From Bacteroidales bacterium (GTDB taxonomy: Bacteria > Bacteroidota > Bacteroidia > Bacteroidales > UBA932), in contig JAFRVZ010000032.1 of the NCBI GenBank assembly GCA_017438265.1, positions 1-63,026 on the forward strand: a stretch of DNA of 63,026 nucleotides, in the 5' to 3' direction. Below are positions 16,898 through 26,669 of the stretch, piece by piece. The position numbers and the translations under genes were made by a program. The notes beneath the pieces are model-generated. The model did not search any database. It was not told the DNA's origin and saw only the letters and a program-made list of their open reading frames with translations. How positions within the stretch are numbered: the stretch's first letter is position 1; every line of letters starts with the position of its first letter.

Positions 16898-17533
16898 CTA
16901 CCGTTTTTTCAGATAAAGGAGTGATCCGGGACCTTCGTTGAACAGGAGGTCCATGATCGAAAGATTGGGAAGGAAGCCGTGCTTCGGGGAGAATACCTGG
17001 AAGTACGGCTTCTCCAGTCCCAGGTCCCGCAGGACCGTGTCCGGCCGCTTCGGGTGGATGTCCACGCGGCCATCCGGGGTATAGGTTTCCGTCTCCCGGA
17101 GCTCCGCGCGGACGCCCGTCTTCTCGAGGAAGAAGCGCAGCAGGGCCAGGTTCAGGTCCCAGAGCCTCTCCGGACGGCTGCGGAGGATGGCGAAGAATTC
17201 ATCCCGGTAATAAAAGAAGTAGGCGGAGGAGTCGTAGGCGGCGTCGATGGCGCGCTCGGCGCGGACGAGCCAGGGGGTCGAATAATCGACCCGGACCTCG
17301 CGGATCGGGATGCCGTTCCCGTGGCCGTCGTGGATGATGGGGACCTGGATCCGCTGGGGGCCTTCCGAGCCGTAGATCAGGCAGCGGTTGCGGTAGGTCT
17401 GCTTCTGGAAATGCTCGCAGGCCTCCAGCGCGACGACAGACGGAATGACCCTGTCGGGGGACAAGGTCATTTCTTCCGCGATGGCTGCGATGTAGCTGAC
17501 CGGCGGACAGAAAGCGGTCGTGAAGACTTTCAC
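16898..17533 (-). CDS. WbqC-family protein
   Basis: The 211-residue protein matches the WbqC family, with CPPVSYIAAIAE near the start, the central YRNRCLIYGSEGPQRIQVPI and the late FSPKHGFLPNLSIMDLLFNE. WbqC-like proteins lie in polysaccharide or lipid-A loci and are proposed to take part in sugar-nucleotide or glycan modification; the reaction is not settled. It is the last gene of the lpxD-lpxC-lpxA run, 6 bp after lpxA, which suggests an envelope role here. Confidence 0.85.
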   Translation of the reverse strand: MKVFTTAFCPPVSYIAAIAEEMTLSPDRVIPSVVALEACEHFQKQTYRNRCLIYGSEGPQRIQVPIIHDGHGNGIPIREVRVDYSTPWLVRAERAIDAAYDSSAYFFYYRDEFFAILRSRPERLWDLNLALLRFFLEKTGVRAELRETETYTPDGRVDIHPKRPDTVLRDLGLEKPYFQVFSPKHGFLPNLSIMDLLFNEGPGSLLYLKKR

Positions 17534-17539
17534 GGGAGG

Positions 17540-18352
17540 CTAGTCGATGGCGGACTTGTCGCGGAGGTCGGCGGCGCGGACGATGCCGCGCTTGGAATTC
17601 CGGATGAAGCCGAGGATCGTGTCGCGCTCTTCGGAGGGCGGGAAGCCGGCCTCGACGCGGGCGCAGCCGTCCGTGATGTTGAATCCCTGGTAGTAGATGG
17701 TGTCGTAGATGTCCTTGATGTTGCGGATGGTCTCCGCGCTGAAGCCGCGGCGGCGCAGGCCGACGAGGTTGACGCCGGCGAAGGAGACGGGCTCCCGGCC
17801 GCAGAGGGAGTAGGGCGGGATGTCCTTGTTGACGCGGCTGCCGCCGCCGATCATCGCGTGGGCGCCGATCTTGCTGAACTGGTGGACGACGGTGCTGCCG
17901 CCGATGATGGCCCAGTCGTCGACGTCGGTTTCGCCGGCGAGGCCGACGTAGCTGACGAGGATGCAGTGGCGGCCGACGCGGCAGTCGTGGGCGACGTGGA
18001 CGTAGGACATGACGAGGGTGTCGTCACCGATGCGGGTGATGCCCTTGCCGCTGGCCTTGGTGCCGCGGTTGACGGTCGCGCATTCGCGGATGGTCACGCG
18101 GTCGCCGATTTCGACATAGGTGATTTCCCCGTCGAACTTGAGGTCCTGGGGGATGGCGCCGACGACGGCGCCGGGGAAGACTTCGCAGTCGCGGCCGATG
18201 CGGACGTAGCGGTAGATGACGGCGTGGGGGTGGACGACAGTGTTGTCGCCGATTTCGACGTCGGAATCGATGAAGGCATAGGGTCCGATCTGGACGTTTT
18301 CGCCGAGCTTGGCGTCCGGGCTGACGGTGGCGAGAGGATGGATGGTTGTCAT
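17540..18352 (-). CDS. lpxA: UDP-N-acetylglucosamine acyltransferase LpxA
   Basis: The 270-residue enzyme makes the first acyl transfer of lipid A synthesis. Hexapeptide left-handed beta-helix repeats run through residues 1-190, and the catalytic His lies in YVHVAHDCRVGRHC. The C-terminal helical part contains LVGLRRRGFSAETIRNIKDI. The ATG at 18352 is chosen because the family begins MTTIHPLA there. It overlaps the lpxC stop by four bases (ATGA), so the two are translationally coupled. Confidence 0.96.
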   Translation of the reverse strand: MTTIHPLATVSPDAKLGENVQIGPYAFIDSDVEIGDNTVVHPHAVIYRYVRIGRDCEVFPGAVVGAIPQDLKFDGEITYVEIGDRVTIRECATVNRGTKASGKGITRIGDDTLVMSYVHVAHDCRVGRHCILVSYVGLAGETDVDDWAIIGGSTVVHQFSKIGAHAMIGGGSRVNKDIPPYSLCGREPVSFAGVNLVGLRRRGFSAETIRNIKDIYDTIYYQGFNITDGCARVEAGFPPSEERDTILGFIRNSKRGIVRAADLRDKSAID

Positions 18353-19263
18353 TTTGTAGGTTTGAGGGCCGCTCTGAGGGCCTTTGCTGCGTTGGTGTTG
18401 ATGGTATGGCCGCTCTTGTAGGCGGAGACGGCCGCGTTGACCCAGCCGCCGGCGAGGCGCAGGTCGCCGATCAGGTCGAGAAGCTTGTGGCGGCCGCATT
18501 CGTCGGGGAAGTGGAGTTCCAGGTTGTTGAGGTAGCCTTCCCGGCTGACTTTCATCAGGGGCTTGCCGAGCAGGCGGCAGACTTCCTCCATGTCCGCGTC
18601 GCTGACGGGATGTTCCGCCACGACGATGGCGTTGTCGACGTCGCCGCCCTGGATCAGACCGAGGCGGGCGAGGGGCAGGAGGTCGTGGAAGAAGACGAAG
18701 GTCCGGCAGGGGGCGATCTGGGCGGCGTAGTTGTCGCCGGGCTCCCAGCGGGTCTGCTGGATGCCGAGGACGCGGGAGTTGAAGTCGGTCGTCAGCGCGA
18801 AGGAGGGCTTGTCCGCGGGGGTGATGCGGATCCATGCGCCGCTCTGTTCGTCACGGACTTCGACTTCGCGTTCGAGTTCCAGGTAACGGCGCTCCGCGGC
18901 CTGGGGCCGGAGGCCGTCGGCGAGGATCGCTTCGGTGTAGCGCCGGGCGCTGCCGTCCAGGATCGGGACTTCGTCGTTGTCGAGCCTGACGAGGGCGTTG
19001 TCCACGCCGAGGCCGGTCAGGGCCGAAAGGAGGTGCTCCACCGTGACGGCTTTCGCCGCTCCGGCGGAGATCGTCGTGCTCCGGGCCGTGTTGGTCACGT
19101 TTTCGGCAAGGGCTTCGACGGCCGCGCCGTCGCCCAGGTCGGTCCGCAGGAAGCGGATGCCGGTATTCTCAGGGGCGGGGCAGAGGGTCAGGTGGGCGTA
19201 TTTGCCCGTGTGGAGACCGATGCCTTCGAAGGTATATTCTTTCTGGAGGGTGTTTTGGTTCAT
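18349..19263 (-). CDS. lpxC: UDP-3-O-acyl-N-acetylglucosamine deacetylase LpxC, without a FabZ domain
   Basis: The 304-residue zinc enzyme catalyses the committed step of lipid A synthesis. Zinc ligands are visible in TVEHLLSALTGLGVDNA and in HKLLDLIGDLRLAGG, with YTFEGIGLHTGKYAHLTL at the start. In most Bacteroidetes this gene encodes an LpxC-FabZ fusion of about 460 residues. Here it stops at KALRAALKPTK, directly into lpxA, so the dehydratase domain is absent. fabZ must be elsewhere or replaced. Confidence 0.95.
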   Translation of the reverse strand: MNQNTLQKEYTFEGIGLHTGKYAHLTLCPAPENTGIRFLRTDLGDGAAVEALAENVTNTARSTTISAGAAKAVTVEHLLSALTGLGVDNALVRLDNDEVPILDGSARRYTEAILADGLRPQAAERRYLELEREVEVRDEQSGAWIRITPADKPSFALTTDFNSRVLGIQQTRWEPGDNYAAQIAPCRTFVFFHDLLPLARLGLIQGGDVDNAIVVAEHPVSDADMEEVCRLLGKPLMKVSREGYLNNLELHFPDECGRHKLLDLIGDLRLAGGWVNAAVSAYKSGHTINTNAAKALRAALKPTK

Positions 19264-19309
19264 ACGGTGTCGGGTTGCAGCAATTAACGCGCCAAAGGAT
19301 GCCGGTTTT

Positions 19310-20302
19310 TTATTCTTCCAGGCCCGCCTGTTTGAATTTTACGTAACTGCGCATGTATTGTTTCAGGTCGATGGCGGGCATGCCGACGACGGTCTGTCCG
19401 GGCTTGCGGATGCTGCCGATGACGCCGGCCTGGGCGGCGATGGTCGTGTTGTCGGCAATCGTGAGGTGGCCGGCGATGCCGACCTGGCCGGCAAGGATGC
19501 AGTTCTTGCCGATCTTGGTCGAGCCGGCGATGCCGCACATCGCGGCCATCGCGGTGTTCTCGCCGATCTGGACGTTGTGGGCGATCTGGCAGAGGTTGTC
19601 GATGCGGACGCCGTTGCCAATGACCGTCGATTCCATCTCGGCGCGGTCCACGGTCGTGCCGGAGCCGATCTCGACGTCGTTGCCGATCACGACGTTGCCG
19701 AGGTGCTCGATCTTCTCCCAGGAGCCGTCGGGCTGGGGCGCGTTGCCGAAGCCGTCGGAGCCGATGACGCAGTTTTCGTGGAGGATCACGTTGTCGCCGA
19801 TAATGGTGCCGGGATAGATGCGGACGCCGGGGTAGATGAGGCACTTGCGGCCGATGACGGTGCCTTCGCCGATGGTGACGTTGTCGTGGATGATGCCGTA
19901 GTCGCCGATGCGGACGTTTTTGCCGATGCGGGTGAAGGCGCCGACGGAGACCTTTTTGCCGAGCTTCGCGGAGCAGGCGATGCTGCTGCGGAGGCTGCGG
20001 CGGCGCCGGTAGGACTTCTTCTGGTCCGCGGCGAACTTGAGGAGGGTCGCGATGGCGCTGTAGGCGTCGGGGACGCGGATGAGCGTCGGGGAGACGGGCT
20101 CCTTCGGAGCGAAGCTGTCGCTGACGAGCAGGATGCTGGCGCGGCAGGTATAGGCGTAGGACTCGTATTTCGGGTTGGCGAGGAAGCAGAGCTTGCCGGG
20201 CTTGCCGGTCTCGATGCGGGCGAAGCCGGTCACGGTGGCGGCGGGATCGCCTTCGACGGTGCCTTTCAGGACCTGGGCGAGTTGCTTGGCTGTGAACTCC
20301 AT
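19310..20302 (-). CDS. lpxD: UDP-3-O-acylglucosamine N-acyltransferase LpxD
   Basis: The 330-residue enzyme adds the third acyl chain to the lipid A precursor. The N-terminal uridine-binding domain includes [20 protein letters not shown], and the following hexapeptide helix has the catalytic His in [13 protein letters not shown]. The C-terminal helix [12 protein letters not shown] is typical. It is the first gene of lpxD-lpxC-lpxA-wbqC, with 46 bp before lpxC. Its promoter box TACATTTG is at 20336-20329, back to back with that of rimP. Confidence 0.96.
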   Translation of the reverse strand: MEFTAKQLAQVLKGTVEGDPAATVTGFARIETGKPGKLCFLANPKYESYAYTCRASILLVSDSFAPKEPVSPTLIRVPDAYSAIATLLKFAADQKKSYRRRRSLRSSIACSAKLGKKVSVGAFTRIGKNVRIGDYGIIHDNVTIGEGTVIGRKCLIYPGVRIYPGTIIGDNVILHENCVIGSDGFGNAPQPDGSWEKIEHLGNVVIGNDVEIGSGTTVDRAEMESTVIGNGVRIDNLCQIAHNVQIGENTAMAAMCGIAGSTKIGKNCILAGQVGIAGHLTIADNTTIAAQAGVIGSIRKPGQTVVGMPAIDLKQYMRSYVKFKQAGLEE

Positions 20303-20324
20303 AAATGCGTTTTTTTTAGAATCG

Positions 20325-20360
20325 GTTGCAAATGTAGCAATTATTCCGTATATTTGCAGA
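20325..20360. promoter_or_regulatory. Overlapping divergent promoters of lpxD and rimP-nusA-infB
   Basis: On the plus strand GTTG (20325-20328) and TATATTTG (20349-20356) are 20 bases apart. On the minus strand TCTG (20360-20357) and TACATTTG (20336-20329) are also 20 bases apart. Each promoter's -33 region abuts the other's -7 box, so polymerase binding should be mutually exclusive. Confidence 0.65.
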
Positions 20361-20417
20361 CGTGATTGAGATAGGGGCCGGACGGTTCCTATTTTTTGTT
20401 ACTGAATTTCGACGGAT

Positions 20418-20687
20418 ATGGAAAAAGAAGCCTTGTTGAAAGTGGTGGAGACGGCGGCTGCGGAATGCGGCTGCACGCTGGTTGAACTGAAGTTTGACGA
20501 CGACGAGAACGTGTTCGAAGTCACGATCGACCGGGCGGACGCGCCGGTCGGGCTCGCGGACTGCGAGCACGTCCACCGCGCGGTCCTCGCCGCCTTCGAC
20601 CGGGATGTCGAAGATTATGCGCTGACCGTCACCTCGCTGGGAATCAGCGGTGCGGAGGCCGATGAAATGCTGAAAACAATAGATTGA
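20418..20687 (+). CDS. rimP: Short RimP-like ribosome maturation factor (N-terminal domain only)
   Basis: The 89-residue protein matches the N-terminal domain of RimP, which helps assemble the 30S subunit. Matching stretches are LVELKFDDDENVFEVTID and CEHVHRAVLAAFDRDVEDYA. Typical RimP has about 150 residues with a C-terminal SH3-like domain. Here the frame ends after LGISGAEADEMLKTID and nusA starts 10 bases later, so the missing domain is not hidden by a frameshift. Position before nusA and infB supports the identity. Confidence 0.85.
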   Translation: MEKEALLKVVETAAAECGCTLVELKFDDDENVFEVTIDRADAPVGLADCEHVHRAVLAAFDRDVEDYALTVTSLGISGAEADEMLKTID

Positions 20688-20697
20688 AACAATAACA

Positions 20698-21963
20698 ATG
20701 GAAAAGGAACAGATTGTAACCCTGATTGACGCCTTCAAGGATTTCAAGGAGGAGAAGAACATTGACCGTCCCGTGATGATGGGCGTCCTGAAGGACGTCT
20801 TCATGACCCAGATTGCGAAGACCTACGGATCGTCGGACAACTTCGACGTCATCGTGAACGTGGACAAGGGTACCTGCGAAATCTACCAGAACTTCGAGAT
20901 CGTCGAAGAGGTGGAGGACCCGAACGCGGAGATGACCCCGCAGCAGGTGTTCGCGGAAACGGGCGACGACGACTACGAGATCGGCGACACCTACACGAAG
21001 AAGCTCCCGCTCTCCTCGTTCGGCCGCCGCGGCATCCTCAACATCCGCCAGAACCTGCAGGGCAGGATCATGGACATCGAGAAGGCCAACGTTTACCGGA
21101 AGTACTCCGAGAAGGTCGGCGAGATCTTCACGGGCGAGGTCTACCAGACCTGGTCCAAGGAGGTGCTGCTCCTCGACGAGGACGGCAACGAGCTCCACAT
21201 CCCGAAGGCCGAGCAGATTCCGGGCGAGCATTTCAAGAAGAACGACACGGTCCGCGCGATCATCAAGAGCGTGGAGATGAAGAACAATACGACGCCCTAC
21301 ATCGTCCTGTCCCGTACCTCGCCCGAATTCCTCGAGCGGCTCTTCGAGCAGGAGGTTCCCGAGATCGTGGACGGCCTGATTACCGTGAAGAAGGTGGTCC
21401 GCGTTCCCGGCGAGCGTGCGAAGGTGGCCGTGGAGTCCTATGACGAGCGCATCGACCCGATCGGCGCCTGCATCGGCGTGAAGGGCGGCCGCATCCTCGG
21501 CATCGTCCGCGAGCTCCGCAACGAGAACATCGACGTCCTGCAGTGGACTTCGAACCCGTCGCTGATGATCCAGCGCGCGCTGAACCCGGCCCGTGTCTCC
21601 TCGATCGACCTCGGCGAGTCCCCGACCGACAAGGTCAAGGTCTACATGCAGCCCGAGGAAGTCAAGAAGGGCATCGGCCGCGGCGGCTGCAACATCCAGC
21701 TCGCCGGCATGCTCGTCGACCGCGAGATCGAGGTCTGGCGTGAGCTCCCGAAGGATTACGAGGCCGAGGAGGAAGACGTGCTGCTCGACGAGTTCTCGAA
21801 CGAGATCGACGAGTGGGTCATCGACCGCCTCAAGGCGATCGGCTGCGACACCGCGAAGAGCGTGCTCGCCCTCTCGCCGGAGGACATCGCGAAGCGCGCC
21901 GACCTCGAGGACGAGACCGTCGAGGACGTGCTCCGCATCCTCAGCGCTGAATTTGAAGATTAA
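20698..21963 (+). CDS. nusA: Transcription termination/antitermination factor NusA
   Basis: The 421-residue protein binds RNA polymerase and nascent RNA. It has the N-terminal polymerase-binding domain, an S1 domain around EIFTGEVYQTWSKEVLLLDE, and two KH domains. The first includes ACIGVKGGRILGIVRELRNE and the second has GIGRGGCNIQLAGMLVDREI. A short acidic C-terminus follows. It lies 10 bp after rimP and 16 bp before infB, the usual Bacteroidetes order. Confidence 0.97.
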   Translation: MEKEQIVTLIDAFKDFKEEKNIDRPVMMGVLKDVFMTQIAKTYGSSDNFDVIVNVDKGTCEIYQNFEIVEEVEDPNAEMTPQQVFAETGDDDYEIGDTYTKKLPLSSFGRRGILNIRQNLQGRIMDIEKANVYRKYSEKVGEIFTGEVYQTWSKEVLLLDEDGNELHIPKAEQIPGEHFKKNDTVRAIIKSVEMKNNTTPYIVLSRTSPEFLERLFEQEVPEIVDGLITVKKVVRVPGERAKVAVESYDERIDPIGACIGVKGGRILGIVRELRNENIDVLQWTSNPSLMIQRALNPARVSSIDLGESPTDKVKVYMQPEEVKKGIGRGGCNIQLAGMLVDREIEVWRELPKDYEAEEEDVLLDEFSNEIDEWVIDRLKAIGCDTAKSVLALSPEDIAKRADLEDETVEDVLRILSAEFED

Positions 21964-21979
21964 CCTTTTATGAGTACCT

Positions 21980-24688
21980 ATGGCAGAAATCAGACTCAAT
22001 AAAATTATCAAGCAATACAACATCGGCCTGCAAGACCTCGTGACCTTCCTGCGGAAGGAAGGCGCCGACGTCGAGGAGAACCCGAACGCGAAAGTGTCCG
22101 ACGAATATATGCCGGCGGTCGCGAAGCAGTTCGGCAAGGACCTCGCGATGAAGGAGGCTTCCGAGCGCGTCGATATCAAGCTCAACGAGATCCTCGAGAA
22201 GACGGGCCGCCGCCAGGAACGCGAGGAGGAGGAAGAGCCGGAAATGGAGACGGTCATCAAGAGCACCATCTTCCATAAGGCCGAGAAGCCGGCCCCCGCG
22301 CCTGCTCCGAAACCGGAGCCTGCGCCGGAACCGGAGCCGGCCCCGGAACCCGAACCCGCCCCCGCCCCGGAGCCGGAACCCGAACCGGTCCCGGAGCCTG
22401 TCGTCCCCGAACCCGAACCGGAACCGGCCGTCGAGCCCGAACCGGAGCCCGAACCGGCCCCCGCGCCGCAGCCTGAGGAGGCTTCTGCCCCTGCTCCGGC
22501 TCCGGCCCCGGAAGCCCCGAAACAGGAGGCCGGCGGTCTGAAGATCGTCGGAAAGATCGACATGTCCCAGTTCGAGAAGAAGCCCGCGAAGAAGCGTGAG
22601 CGCATCTCGAAGGGCAGCCAGAAAGTCGATGTGGGCAAGGTCGAGGCGGACAGCAATCCGCGCAAGAAGGACGCCCGCAGCGCCCAGAACCAGCAGGCGC
22701 AGCACGCCGGCAAGGGCCGCAAGCGCGACCGCGGCGACCGCTTCAAGCCGGAAATGACCGAGGCCGAGCAGGAGGAGATGCAGAAGCAGATCCAGAAGCA
22801 GGTCAAGGAAACCTACGCCCGCATGAACGACGCGAAGAAGAGCAACTTCGGCGCGAAGTACCGCAAGGAGAAGCGTGAGCTCGCGTCGCAGAAGGCGATG
22901 GAGGAGATGGAGGCCGAGGCCGCCGAGAAGCGGATCCTGAAGGTGACGGAGTTCGTGACGGCGAACGACCTCGCGACCCTGATGAACAACACGCCCGTGA
23001 TCAAGGTCATCGGCGCGTGCATGAGCCTGGGCCTGATGGTTTCCATCAACCAGCGCCTCGACGCCGAGACGATTGTCCTCGTCGCGGAGGAATTCGGCTA
23101 CAAGGTCGAGTTCGTGACCGCCGAGATTTCCGAGGAGATCAACAGCGCCGGCCAGGAAGACCGGCCGGAAGACCTGGTCCCGCGTCCGCCGGTGATCACC
23201 GTGATGGGCCACGTCGACCATGGCAAGACCTCCCTGCTGGACTACATCCGCAAGTCGAACGTCATCGCCGGTGAGGCGGGCGGCATCACGCAGCACATCG
23301 GTGCCTACAGCGTGAAGCTCGACAGCGGACGCCATATCACGTTCCTGGATACCCCGGGCCACGAAGCCTTTACGGCGATGCGTGCCCGCGGCGCCCAGAT
23401 GACGGACCTCGCGATCATCATCGTCGCGGCCGACGACGCCGTGATGCCCCAGACCGTCGAGGCGATCAACCACGCCCAGGCCGCGAACGTCCCGATGGTC
23501 TTCGCCATCAACAAGATCGACAAGCCGGGCGCGAACCCGGACACCATCCGCCGCCAGCTCTCCGAAATGAACATCCTCGTCGAGGACTGGGGCGGCAAAT
23601 ACCAGTGCCAGGAGATTTCCGCGAAGAAGGGCATCAACGTCGACAAGCTGCTCGACAAGGTCCTGCTCGAAGCGGACATGCTCGAACTGAAGGCCAATCC
23701 GAACAAGATGGCCGTCGGCGCCGTGATCGAGTCCTCGCTGGACAAGGGCCGCGGCTACATGGCGACGGTCCTCGTGCAGGAAGGCACGCTCCGCCAGGGC
23801 GACGTGATGCTCTGCGGCAGCTACTACGGACGCGTCAAGTCGATGTTCAACGAACGCGGGCAGAAGGTCGACGCCGCGGGTCCTTCGACCCCGGTCAGCG
23901 TCCTCGGCCTGAACGGCGCGCCGGCCGCCGGCGAGAAGTTCAACGTCATGGCCGACGAAAAGGAAGCGAAGTCGATCGCCAACAAGCGCGAGCAGCTGAT
24001 CCGCATCCAGGGCATCAAGACCCAGAAGCACATGACCCTCGAGGAGATCGGCCGCCGCATCGCGATCGGCAACTTCAAGGAACTCAACGTCATCGTCAAG
24101 GGCGACGTCGATGGCTCCGTCGAGGCGCTGTCCGACTCCCTGATCAAGCTCTCGACCGAGCAGGTGCGCGTCAACGTGATCCACAAGGCCGTGGGCGCGA
24201 TTTCCGAGTCCGATATCCTGCTGGCCGAGGCTTCCGACGCCGTGATCATCGGCTTCCAGGTCCGTCCTTCCGTCGAGGCCCGCAAGGCCGCCGAGAAGGA
24301 AGGCATCGAGATCCGCCTCTACTCCGTCATCTACGACTGTATCAACGAGATCAAGGACGGTATCGAGGGCATGCTCGAGCCGGAGAAGAAGGAAGAAGTC
24401 ACCGCGACCGCCGAGGTCAAGCAGACCTTCCGCATCTCCAAGGTCGGCACGATCGCCGGCTGTCTGGTGCGCGACGGCAAGATGACAAACAAGACCGACG
24501 TGCGCCTGATCCGCGACGGCATCGTGATCTACACCGGCGAGCTCGCTTCGCTCCAGCGGGGCAAGGACGCCGCCAAGGAGGTTCCTGCCGGCATGGAATG
24601 CGGTATCGGCATCGCCAAGTTCAATGATATCAAGGAAGGCGACGTGATCGAGGCCTTCCACGTGGTCGAGATCCGGAGGACGCTGTAG
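21980..24688 (+). CDS. infB: Translation initiation factor IF-2
   Basis: The 902-residue GTPase delivers initiator tRNA to the ribosome. The N-terminal IF2-N motif ([20 protein letters not shown]) is followed by a Pro/Glu repeat linker (residues about 100-185) and a basic segment. The GTPase core has G1 [16 protein letters not shown]3 DTPGHEAF and G4 NKIDKPG. C-terminal domains end in [16 protein letters not shown]. The gene ends with a TAG whose last base is the first base of the GTG start of the next gene. Confidence 0.97.
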   Translation: MAEIRLNKIIKQYNIGLQDLVTFLRKEGADVEENPNAKVSDEYMPAVAKQFGKDLAMKEASERVDIKLNEILEKTGRRQEREEEEEPEMETVIKSTIFHKAEKPAPAPAPKPEPAPEPEPAPEPEPAPAPEPEPEPVPEPVVPEPEPEPAVEPEPEPEPAPAPQPEEASAPAPAPAPEAPKQEAGGLKIVGKIDMSQFEKKPAKKRERISKGSQKVDVGKVEADSNPRKKDARSAQNQQAQHAGKGRKRDRGDRFKPEMTEAEQEEMQKQIQKQVKETYARMNDAKKSNFGAKYRKEKRELASQKAMEEMEAEAAEKRILKVTEFVTANDLATLMNNTPVIKVIGACMSLGLMVSINQRLDAETIVLVAEEFGYKVEFVTAEISEEINSAGQEDRPEDLVPRPPVITVMGHVDHGKTSLLDYIRKSNVIAGEAGGITQHIGAYSVKLDSGRHITFLDTPGHEAFTAMRARGAQMTDLAIIIVAADDAVMPQTVEAINHAQAANVPMVFAINKIDKPGANPDTIRRQLSEMNILVEDWGGKYQCQEISAKKGINVDKLLDKVLLEADMLELKANPNKMAVGAVIESSLDKGRGYMATVLVQEGTLRQGDVMLCGSYYGRVKSMFNERGQKVDAAGPSTPVSVLGLNGAPAAGEKFNVMADEKEAKSIANKREQLIRIQGIKTQKHMTLEEIGRRIAIGNFKELNVIVKGDVDGSVEALSDSLIKLSTEQVRVNVIHKAVGAISESDILLAEASDAVIIGFQVRPSVEARKAAEKEGIEIRLYSVIYDCINEIKDGIEGMLEPEKKEEVTATAEVKQTFRISKVGTIAGCLVRDGKMTNKTDVRLIRDGIVIYTGELASLQRGKDAAKEVPAGMECGIGIAKFNDIKEGDVIEAFHVVEIRRTL
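22285..22525 (+). repeat. Pro-Glu coding repeat in the IF-2 linker
   Basis: Repeated CCGGAACCGGAG-like units encode PEPEPAP steps between the N-terminal motif and the basic region of IF-2. Such linkers are often low in complexity and variable in length; the unit is unusually regular here. Confidence 0.6.
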
Positions 24689-25689
24689 TGGAGGAACTGC
24701 ACGAGATCCTGAAAGCGCGCACGCTGCCGGAACTCTACGCCGCCGAGGACGCGTTCCTCGCGGCACGCCCCGGCTGGGAAGTCGCCTTCCGGCGCTACTT
24801 CCTTGCCGACCGGGCCGCGCAGCGCGCGGAAATCCGGCCGCAGGCGGGCGCCGTCTCCTACATCGGCCAGGCCCCGCTGGACGGCAGCGGCGCCGCCGTG
24901 TGGCTGTTCCTGGTCCGCGGCGCCGCCGTGACCCGCACCCCGGGCCTGACGCTTGTCGAGGCCGACGGCCAGCGGCACTGGTGGACCGGCGGTTCCGTGT
25001 CCGGAAACGGCGATTCATACGCCCAGACCGGCGACGTCCTGCGCCGCTACATTTCCTTCCTGGAGGAGCGCGGGATGACCCTCCCGGACAACTGCGTCCG
25101 GACCTGGTTCTTCGTCCACGACATCGACAACAACTACGCGGGCCTCGTGAAATCCCGCCGGGAAATCTTTGAGACGCAGGGGCTTACGCCCCAGACCCAC
25201 TATATCGCCAGCACGGGCATCAACGGCTCGCCGGTCGATCCGTCGGCGCTGGTGCAGCTCGACGCCTGGGCGGTCGAAGGCCTCCCGGCCGGGGCGCAGC
25301 GCTACCTCTATGCGCCGACCCACCTGAGCCCGACGAGCCTCTACGGTGTGACTTTCGAGCGCGGCGTCCGCGTGGACTACGCCGGCAGGGCCCATTCGGT
25401 CATCTCCGGGACGGCTTCGATCGACAGCCGGGGGGAGGTGCTTCACGTCGGCGACGTCGGCAGGCAGACGGACCGGATGGTCGAGAACGTCGGCAAGCTC
25501 CTCGAGGAGTCCGGTGCCGGCTTCAGCGACCTGCAGATGGCGCTGGTGTACCTGCGGAACCCCGAGGACTATGCGAAGGTCGCTCCGCGCCTCGCGCAGC
25601 TTCTGGGACGGACGCCCTATGTCGTCGTCCATGCCCCGGTCTGCCGCCCGACGTGGCTCATCGAAATGGAATGCATCGCAATACGATAG
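24688..25689 (+). CDS. RidA/chorismatase-like superfamily protein
   Basis: The 333-residue protein has a C-terminal half resembling YjgF/RidA-type folds as found in FkbO/chorismatase-like proteins. Relevant stretches are FFVHDIDNNYAGLVKSRREI, HYIASTGINGS and the closing APVCRPTWLIEMECIAI. Related Bacteroides proteins are annotated only as Rid-family. The reaction is unknown; hydrolysis of an imine or of a chorismate-like compound is possible. The start is GTG, overlapping the infB stop by one base, so translation is probably coupled. The next gene begins 2 bases after its stop. Confidence 0.7.
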   Translation: MEELHEILKARTLPELYAAEDAFLAARPGWEVAFRRYFLADRAAQRAEIRPQAGAVSYIGQAPLDGSGAAVWLFLVRGAAVTRTPGLTLVEADGQRHWWTGGSVSGNGDSYAQTGDVLRRYISFLEERGMTLPDNCVRTWFFVHDIDNNYAGLVKSRREIFETQGLTPQTHYIASTGINGSPVDPSALVQLDAWAVEGLPAGAQRYLYAPTHLSPTSLYGVTFERGVRVDYAGRAHSVISGTASIDSRGEVLHVGDVGRQTDRMVENVGKLLEESGAGFSDLQMALVYLRNPEDYAKVAPRLAQLLGRTPYVVVHAPVCRPTWLIEMECIAIR

Positions 25690-25691
25690 GT

Positions 25692-26633
25692 ATGGACAGA
25701 AGAGTTTTCCTCAAGAGCGCGTCCCTGCTGGGTGCCGGGGCGATGGCGAATGTCAGCTGTGCCGGCGGCGCCGGAAAAAAGACGGCCGCGCGCGGCCACA
25801 AGCGTTTCGGCCTGCAGGTCTATGGCGTCTGCGTCGAACTGGCGAAAGACATCCCGGGCGGCTTCCTGAAACTCAAGGAAGCGGGCTACGACACGCTGGA
25901 GCTGGCCGGCTACCAGCCGGACGGTTCCATCTCCCTCTTCCACGATCCGATTCCCCTGCCGGATTACCGCAAGATGGCGGCCGACGCGGGGCTGGAGATC
26001 ACCAGCTCCCACGCGCGTGCGCCGCAGCGGACGTTCACCCCGGAAAACAGGGGAGAGGTGCTGGATTTCTGGAAGCGCGTCACGGAGCACCATGCCTCCC
26101 TGGGCATCACCTACCTGGTCCAGGCGGCGGTCCCGGCGGTCCGGAGCGTGGAGGACGTCCAGCTGGTCGCCGAGCTGATGAACGAGACCGGCCGCATCGT
26201 GAAGGATGCCGGCATGCGCTTCACCTTCCACAACGAACCGAACGTCGCGATGCGCGTCGTCCCGGGCGGCACGGAGACCCTGTTCTCCCTGGGCCGCTAC
26301 CCGCGGGAAGCGCGCCAGATCTATGACATCCTGCTGGAGGAGACCGACCCGTCGCTGGTCTTCTTCGAGTTGGACGGCTTCGCGGCCGTCCTGGGCGGCA
26401 ACGACCCGCTGGTGTACCTGCGGAAATACCCGGAGCGCATCATCCTGATGCATGTCAAGGACCGCGAGGCACTGGGCGATTCCGGCATGATCAACCACGA
26501 AATCATTTTCCGCCAGTTCCACGCCAACGGGATGGAAGACTTCTTCGTGGAAGACGAAAACGTCCGCAGCGGCCGCCAGTTCGAGCGCGTCGCCGAAAGC
26601 GCCCGCTACCTCCAGGAAGCGGACTTCGTATAA
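25692..26633 (+). CDS. Exported sugar phosphate isomerase/epimerase-like TIM-barrel protein
   Basis: The 313-residue protein begins MDRRVFLKSASLLGAGAM, a twin-arginine-type signal, with VSC as a possible lipobox. The mature part has the xylose isomerase-like barrel of IolE-type proteins: FGLQVYGVCVELAKDIPGGF, then GYDTLELAGY, ITSSHARAP, FTFHNEPNVAM and ILMHVKDREALGD. His and Glu metal ligands appear to be present. The family acts on sugars or inositols; the substrate here is unknown. The ATG at 25692 is chosen because it opens the signal. A strong terminator follows. Confidence 0.82.
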   Translation: MDRRVFLKSASLLGAGAMANVSCAGGAGKKTAARGHKRFGLQVYGVCVELAKDIPGGFLKLKEAGYDTLELAGYQPDGSISLFHDPIPLPDYRKMAADAGLEITSSHARAPQRTFTPENRGEVLDFWKRVTEHHASLGITYLVQAAVPAVRSVEDVQLVAELMNETGRIVKDAGMRFTFHNEPNVAMRVVPGGTETLFSLGRYPREARQIYDILLEETDPSLVFFELDGFAAVLGGNDPLVYLRKYPERIILMHVKDREALGDSGMINHEIIFRQFHANGMEDFFVEDENVRSGRQFERVAESARYLQEADFV

Positions 26634-26639
26634 AAAATG

Positions 26640-26666
26640 CCCCTCAGGATTCCTGAGGGGTTTTTT
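26640..26666 (+). terminator. Intrinsic terminator after the nusA-infB operon
   Basis: CCCCTCAGG and CCTGAGGGG pair around a three-base loop and are followed by TTTTTT. The stem ends just before the 3' end of the convergent tRNA-Gln gene and may also serve it from the other side. Confidence 0.9.
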
Positions 26667-26669
26667 CGG

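Noticed and set aside
17540..18835. 431-residue open frame extending lpxA upstream
   Set aside because: The first 161 residues are a shadow of lpxC. The family start MTTIHPLA and the ATGA overlap fix the start at 18352.
20640..20697. Frameshift hiding the second half of rimP
   Set aside because: Only 10 bases lie between the rimP stop and the nusA start, so no second domain can be present.
21968..25018. Very long open frame on the strand opposite infB (over 1000 codons)
   Set aside because: It is a product of the G+C-rich codon pattern of infB. It has no family motif, and infB is certain. The same applies to long opposite-strand frames over susC, polA, nusA, proS and sppA.
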